Assembly: GCA_034423195.1 (NCBI GenBank)
Contig: DAOUIZ010000049.1
Location: 1 to 5,181 of the forward strand
Direction: 5' to 3'
From: CATOSK01 sp034423195
GTDB lineage: Bacteria > Chloroflexota > Dehalococcoidia > Lucifugimonadales > UBA3495
DNA: 5,181 nucleotides
This document shows, piece after piece, positions 4,885 through 5,181 of the stretch. Numbering within the stretch: the stretch's first letter is position 1; each line of letters begins with the position of its first letter. Position numbers and translations under genes: made by a program. The notes below the pieces were generated by a model. The model was not told the origin of the DNA and made no database searches. It saw nothing but the letters and a program-made list of their open reading frames with translations.

Positions 4885-5181
4885 CTACTTCCCCGCCTCT
4901 CCGGCACGGAGCACCTGGTGGACTTCCATGCGGGCGGTCAACCACGCCAGCCACCCCACCGTTCCGGCAGTCACCATGGCCAGCAGCAGGTACGCCCCCG
5001 CCAAGGTGGCCCAGTTGGTCTCCAGGACCATGGGAGGCGTCACCCGGGCGCCCCCTTCTCCGATTTCGAGAATGGGGAGAATGCTGGCCCCGATCTGCTG
5101 ACCGGCCCAGGTTCCCAGCCCGATTCCGCAGGCGACCACCAGGAAAAGACTGAACCACACCACGCCGTTGACCTGGGGACG
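4885..5181 (-). pseudogene. C-terminal fragment of an FtsX-like ABC transporter permease (right copy)
   Basis: The frame is open from the window edge to TAG 4887-4885 (98 residues). It has a membrane segment VVWFSLFLVVACGIGLGTWA, an extracytoplasmic-type loop containing PPMVLETNW, a second membrane segment WATLAGAYLLLAMVTAGTV and a basic end RMEVHQVLRAGEAGK. This is the usual last part of FtsX-family permeases of lipoprotein- or peptide-exporting ABC systems, where the final helix is followed by an Arg-rich LRxGE ending. A GTG at 5163-5161 lies inside the first membrane segment region and is not a credible start. If the window is closed through its 113-base terminal repeat, the frame continues upstream through 114-182. 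No partner ATPase is present, so the fragment should not function alone. Confidence 0.8.
5069..5181. repeat. 113-base terminal direct repeat, right copy
   Basis: Identical to bases 1-113. It lies inside the FtsX-like permease fragment, so it is coding sequence, not a phage-type or inverted terminal repeat. There is no other repeat of this length in the window. Confidence 0.98.

Noticed and set aside
4885..5163. A complete 92-residue membrane protein starting at GTG 5163
   Set aside because: The frame is open upstream with conserved FtsX sequence (RERQTEFALLR) once the ring is closed, so the GTG is internal to a permease fragment.
1..5181. tRNA, rRNA, CRISPR array, riboswitch or replication origin
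   Set aside because: I found no cloverleaf, spaced repeat array, iteron cluster or recognisable RNA motif on reading either strand.

Overview
This is a 5,181-base, GC-rich bacterial window in which every gene I can support lies on the minus strand. In transcription order (right to left) it holds: (1) the C-terminal fragment of an FtsX-like ABC-transporter permease (4885-5181); (2) a repeat-bearing spacer with a perfect TATAAT box; (3) a large single-chain restriction-modification enzyme of 1,051 residues (1443-4598); (4) a MazF/PemK-type toxin gene that overlaps its 3' end by 22 bases and carries one frameshift (1134-1464); (5) a 201-base spacer with a second repeat copy and a TAGAAT box; (6) an antitoxin-like gene of 167 codons (429-932); (7) a RelE/ParE-type toxin overlapping it by 11 bases (173-439); and (8) at the left edge, FtsX permease sequence again (about 1-182).

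Bases 1-113 are identical to 5069-5181, so the sequence closes into a 5,068-base ring. Across that closure the FtsX reading frame stays open and reads as a sensible permease C-terminus. The join is therefore real DNA (a circle, or one unit of a tandem duplication) or a repeat-driven assembly closure. No replication, mobilisation, recombinase or transposase gene is present, so an autonomous plasmid is unlikely. The permease loses its N-terminal part exactly where the RelE-type toxin ends (about 173-182), which looks like a recombination seam.

The most interesting theme is a repeated design: a protein related to the C-terminal end of a restriction-modification enzyme, followed by a short acidic tail resembling a toxin-binding antitoxin tail, whose gene overlaps a toxin gene. 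In the large enzyme the tail (residues about 1007-1051) lies past the usual end of the specificity domain and is followed by the MazF-like toxin. In the 167-residue protein a Eco57I/TaqI-like methyltransferase C-terminal motif precedes the acidic tail and the RelE-like toxin. This suggests restriction enzymes physically or genetically coupled to toxins, as an addiction or guard arrangement. The coupling is an inference.

Both operons start with a -10 hexamer exactly six bases before the ATG, the geometry expected for leaderless mRNAs. The host is not identifiable with certainty. High GC, probable leaderless transcription, an FtsX permease of this style and dispersed palindromes ending in GGGAATCCAGA would fit an uncultured Chloroflexota-like or similar environmental bacterium, but this is a weak guess.
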